From contig DAHVFK010000108.1 in the NCBI GenBank assembly GCA_027317055.1, forward strand, positions 1 to 9,240: DNA of 9,240 bases, read 5' to 3'. The position numbers were made by a program, and so were the translations under genes. Numbering within the stretch: position 1 is the first letter of the stretch; the number at the start of each line of letters is the position of its first letter. The notes under the pieces are model-generated. The model did no database searches. It was not told the DNA's origin and was given only the letters and a program-made list of their open reading frames with translations. The DNA comes from Betaproteobacteria bacterium (GTDB lineage: Bacteria; Pseudomonadota; Gammaproteobacteria; Burkholderiales; SG8-39). Below, in pieces: positions 7,951 through 9,240 of the stretch.

Positions 7951-8766
7951 TTAGTGCGGCGGATGCCCGTAGTCGGGGTGGAAGAGCTGTGCGCCCCTGA
8001 AGCGATAGCCGCCGATCGCCTTCTGCCCCGTGCGCGAGGTCATCCACTTGATGAAGGTCATCGCGCCCTTGTAGTTGATCTTCGGGTAGCGCTTGGGATT
8101 GACCGCGATCACGCCGTAGGGGTTGAGCAGCTTCTTGTCGCCCTGCACCAGGATCTCGAGCCCGGTCTTGGCGGCGTAGGTGGTGTAGGTGGCGCGGTCG
8201 GACAGCGTGTAGGCCTGCTTCTCGCCGGCCACCGTCAGCGTCGCCCCCATACCCTGGCCGACCGCGAGGTAATGCGGACCGCCCGGCTTGATGCCGATCG
8301 CCTTCCAGTACGCGAGCTCCTTCTTGTTGGTGCCGGAGTCGTCGCCGCGCGAGACGAAGGTCGCGCCCGAGGCGTAGATCTTCTTCAGCGCCGCGAGCGG
8401 GTCGTGCATGCCCTTGAGGCCAGCCGGGTCGGAGGCCGGGCCGACGATCACGAAATCGTTGTACATCACGTCGCGCCGGTTGACGCCGTAGCCCGCGGCG
8501 ACGAACTTGTTCTCGGCCGGGCGCGCGTGCACCAGCACCACGTCCACGTCGCCGTTCTGCCCCAGCTTGAGCGCGGCACCGGTACCGACCGCGGTGTAGT
8601 GGATCTTGCAGCCGCAATCGGCCTCGAACTTCGGCAGTAGGACCTGCAGCAGCCCTGAGTTGTCGGTGCTGGTGGTGGTCGCCATCTTGATGTCCTTGGC
8701 GAATGCGGATGCGGCGCAAAAGGCGAGCGCGGCGGCGGCGAGACGGACGGCGAACCCTGGTTTCAT
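7951..8766 (-). CDS. tupA: Tungstate-binding periplasmic protein TupA (271 aa)
   Basis: TupA captures tungstate (and, in some members, molybdate) in the periplasm and hands it to TupB. A signal peptide covers about 1-23 with a predicted cut after AFA. The anion-site signature TTTSTDNSGLL (30-40) is characteristic of TupA and differs from ModA and WtpA. Further family blocks are AVGTGAALKLG (59-69), VDVVLVHARPAE (74-85), YNDFVIVGP (102-110), SRGDDSGTNKKE (139-150), GQGMGATL (170-177) and NPYGVIAVNP (215-224). Two close cysteines, C51 and C53, occur in the mature protein. The ATG at 8766 is chosen over an in-frame TTG at 8772 because AGGAGG lies eight bases before it. It is first in the operon and diverges from a ModE-like regulator, which points to metal-responsive control. 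Discrimination between tungstate and molybdate cannot be proved from sequence. Confidence 0.95.
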   Translation of the reverse strand: MKPGFAVRLAAAALAFCAASAFAKDIKMATTTSTDNSGLLQVLLPKFEADCGCKIHYTAVGTGAALKLGQNGDVDVVLVHARPAENKFVAAGYGVNRRDVMYNDFVIVGPASDPAGLKGMHDPLAALKKIYASGATFVSRGDDSGTNKKELAYWKAIGIKPGGPHYLAVGQGMGATLTVAGEKQAYTLSDRATYTTYAAKTGLEILVQGDKKLLNPYGVIAVNPKRYPKINYKGAMTFIKWMTSRTGQKAIGGYRFRGAQLFHPDYGHPPH

Positions 8767-8774
8767 CCCCAACT

Positions 8775-8780
8775 CCTCCT
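8775..8780 (-). promoter_or_regulatory. Strong ribosome binding site of tupA
   Basis: AGGAGG on the minus strand sits eight bases before ATG at 8766, ideal spacing. It is only two bases from the alternative TTG at 8772, so the ATG is the real start. Confidence 0.8.
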
Positions 8781-8787
8781 GTTCATA

Positions 8788-8813
8788 TATGCGAAAATTT
8801 GCATCAAGATGCG
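8788..8813. promoter_or_regulatory. Composite operator candidate, copy 1 (downstream of tupA promoter)
   Basis: The element reads ATGC (8789-8792), eight bases, GCAT (8801-8804), four bases, ATGC (8809-8812). It is preceded by T and followed by G exactly as in copy 2. The first two half-sites form an imperfect palindrome (12 of 16 positions symmetric), and the last two form GCATC-AA-GATGC. It covers the predicted tupA transcription start, a position where a bound protein would block the promoter. The likely binder is the adjacent ModE-type regulator. Function is inferred from symmetry, duplication and position. Confidence 0.5.
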
Positions 8814-8817
8814 GGTT

Positions 8818-8845
8818 ATCATAGGGGTGAAACGGATTTAGCCAA
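8818..8845 (-). promoter_or_regulatory. Predicted promoter of the tupA operon
   Basis: On the minus strand TTGGCT (8845-8840; 4 of 6 to TTGACA) is followed after 16 bases by TATGAT (8823-8818; 5 of 6 to TATAAT). Transcription would begin near 8811, leaving about 45 leader bases with the AGGAGG ribosome site. It is the best housekeeping-type promoter in the gap and lies between the two operator copies. Confidence 0.5.
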
Positions 8846-8846
8846 A

Positions 8847-8872
8847 TATGCAGACTTCCGCATAATTATGCG
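8847..8872. promoter_or_regulatory. Composite operator candidate, copy 2 (over regulator start codon)
   Basis: The same arrangement as copy 1, displaced 59 bases: ATGC (8848-8851), eight bases, GCAT (8860-8863), four bases, ATGC (8868-8871). Its last two half-sites make a perfect 12-base palindrome GCATAATTATGC (8860-8871). The final ATGC includes the ATG start codon of the divergent regulator, and the left end lies two bases upstream of the predicted tupA -35 box. This position suits autoregulation together with control of tupA. A CATAAT within it (8861-8866) resembles a -10 box, but too near the start codon for a normal leader. Confidence 0.5.
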
Positions 8873-9240
8873 CCTGGTGCCCGAGATCGGCTGGCGGCGG
8901 GCGGGCCAGGACGGGGCCCGGCTCGACGCGCGCCTGCTTCCGCTGCTGCGCGAGATCGCGCGGCGCGCGACGCTGCGCGCGGCCGCGGCGCAGCTGGGCA
9001 TTTCGTACCGCTCGGCCTGGGACATGCTCCTCGCGCAATCCGAGGCCGCGGGCGGAACGCTGGTAACGCTTGAGCAGGGACGCGGCGCCAAGCTCACACC
9101 GCTGGCGGAGCGGCTGCTTGCGGCCGACGAAGCCGCGCGTAGTCAGCTCTTGCGCCTGGAGCCGGGGCTCGCGGTGGTACTCGCGGCAGGCGAGCGCGGT
9201 GCCAAGGGGCGCGCATTGCGCGTGACGGCCAGCCACGATC
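8868..9240 (+). CDS. ModE-type winged-helix transcriptional regulator, N-terminal part (partial, runs off right edge)
   Basis: The first 124 residues are visible. After a basic leader comes a ModE/LysR-like winged helix: ATLRAAAAQLGISYRSAWDM (34-53) closely follows the ModE pattern GISYKSAWD, and LVTLEQGRGAKLTPLAERLL (65-84) is the glycine-containing wing. A linker leads to RALRVTASHD at the edge (115-124), which resembles the opening of periplasmic-binding-protein-like molybdate sensor domains (COG1910 type) more than a molbindin (TOBE) domain; that part is inference from ten residues. No good ribosome site precedes the ATG, and the next in-frame candidate is GTG at 8877, so translation could be leaderless or the start slightly different. 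Divergent placement from tupA and the duplicated dyad between them suggest that it senses tungstate or molybdate and controls uptake and cofactor genes. No gene symbol is assigned. Confidence 0.82.
   Translation, partial: MRLVPEIGWRRAGQDGARLDARLLPLLREIARRATLRAAAAQLGISYRSAWDMLLAQSEAAGGTLVTLEQGRGAKLTPLAERLLAADEAARSQLLRLEPGLAVVLAAGERGAKGRALRVTASHD

Larger units (their letters stand above)
3396..8766 (-). other. Probable nine-gene operon tupA-tupB-tupC-mobB-moeA-moaD-moaE-crcB-DUF190
   Basis: All nine genes lie on the minus strand. The gaps from first to last gene are 10, -4, 36, -4, -1, 2, 14 and 20 bases, and no terminator-like hairpin followed by T residues was seen between them. A promoter candidate exists only ahead of tupA; the 36-base tupC-mobB gap is the one place a second start could hide. 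Shared transcription is inferred from layout. Confidence 0.75.

Noticed and set aside
7703..8719. Minus-strand open frame (338 codons) in another frame over tupA and tupB
   Set aside because: It is a frame-shifted shadow of the tup genes, low in complexity and without motifs.
8793..8800. GAAAATTT centre of copy 1 as an independent AT-rich regulatory site
   Set aside because: It is not repeated in copy 2, where the spacer is AGACTTCC, so it seems to be spacer only.
8767..8867. Molybdenum-cofactor riboswitch ahead of tupA
   Set aside because: The tupA leader would be only about 45 bases, far too short for the known moco motif, and dyads suit a protein operator better.

Overview
The window looks like chromosomal DNA from a high-GC Gram-negative proteobacterium, most likely a betaproteobacterium. 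By eye the GC content is about two thirds. The protein sequences are typical proteobacterial versions of ClpB, FtsH, TupABC and the molybdenum-cofactor proteins, and the clpB promoter matches the proteobacterial heat-shock sigma factor RpoH (sigma-32). The genus cannot be fixed from this sequence. Coding density is very high. The only gene-free stretches over 50 bases are 1457-1593 and 8767-8867, both between divergent genes, so no gap reaches 300 bases. No tRNA, rRNA, insertion sequence, CRISPR array or phage gene was seen.

Left part (1-3399), protein quality control: the 5' half of clpB (disaggregase, minus strand, running off the left edge) and a complete ftsH-type membrane protease gene (plus strand) diverge from a 137-base intergenic region. 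That region carries an excellent RpoH promoter for clpB and a weaker RpoH-like match for ftsH, with the -35 boxes back to back.

Middle and right part (3396-8766), one long minus-strand gene string, read from high to low coordinate: tupA-tupB-tupC (tungstate ABC importer), mobB, moeA, moaD, moaE (late molybdopterin-cofactor steps), then crcB (fluoride channel) and a DUF190 gene. Gaps are at most 36 bases, and there are 4-base ATGA overlaps at tupB/tupC and mobB/moeA and a stop/start overlap at moeA/moaD. This looks like one operon that imports tungstate (or molybdate), builds the dithiolene pterin (MoaD/MoaE), inserts metal (MoeA) and supports the later nucleotide step (MobB). The cluster lacks the early genes moaA, moaC and mogA, and mobA, which must lie elsewhere. 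The fluoride module at its end is the least expected part. The last gene converges on ftsH so tightly that both stop codons share a single CTAG.

Right edge (8868-9240, plus strand): the start of a ModE-type helix-turn-helix regulator, divergent from tupA. The 101-base region between them holds a plausible tupA promoter flanked by two copies of a composite element ATGC-N8-GCAT-N4-ATGC. One copy lies at the predicted tupA transcription start. The other abuts the tupA -35 box and contains the regulator's own start codon. This is the best candidate in the window for an undescribed regulatory site, probably a tungstate/molybdate-responsive operator serving both directions.
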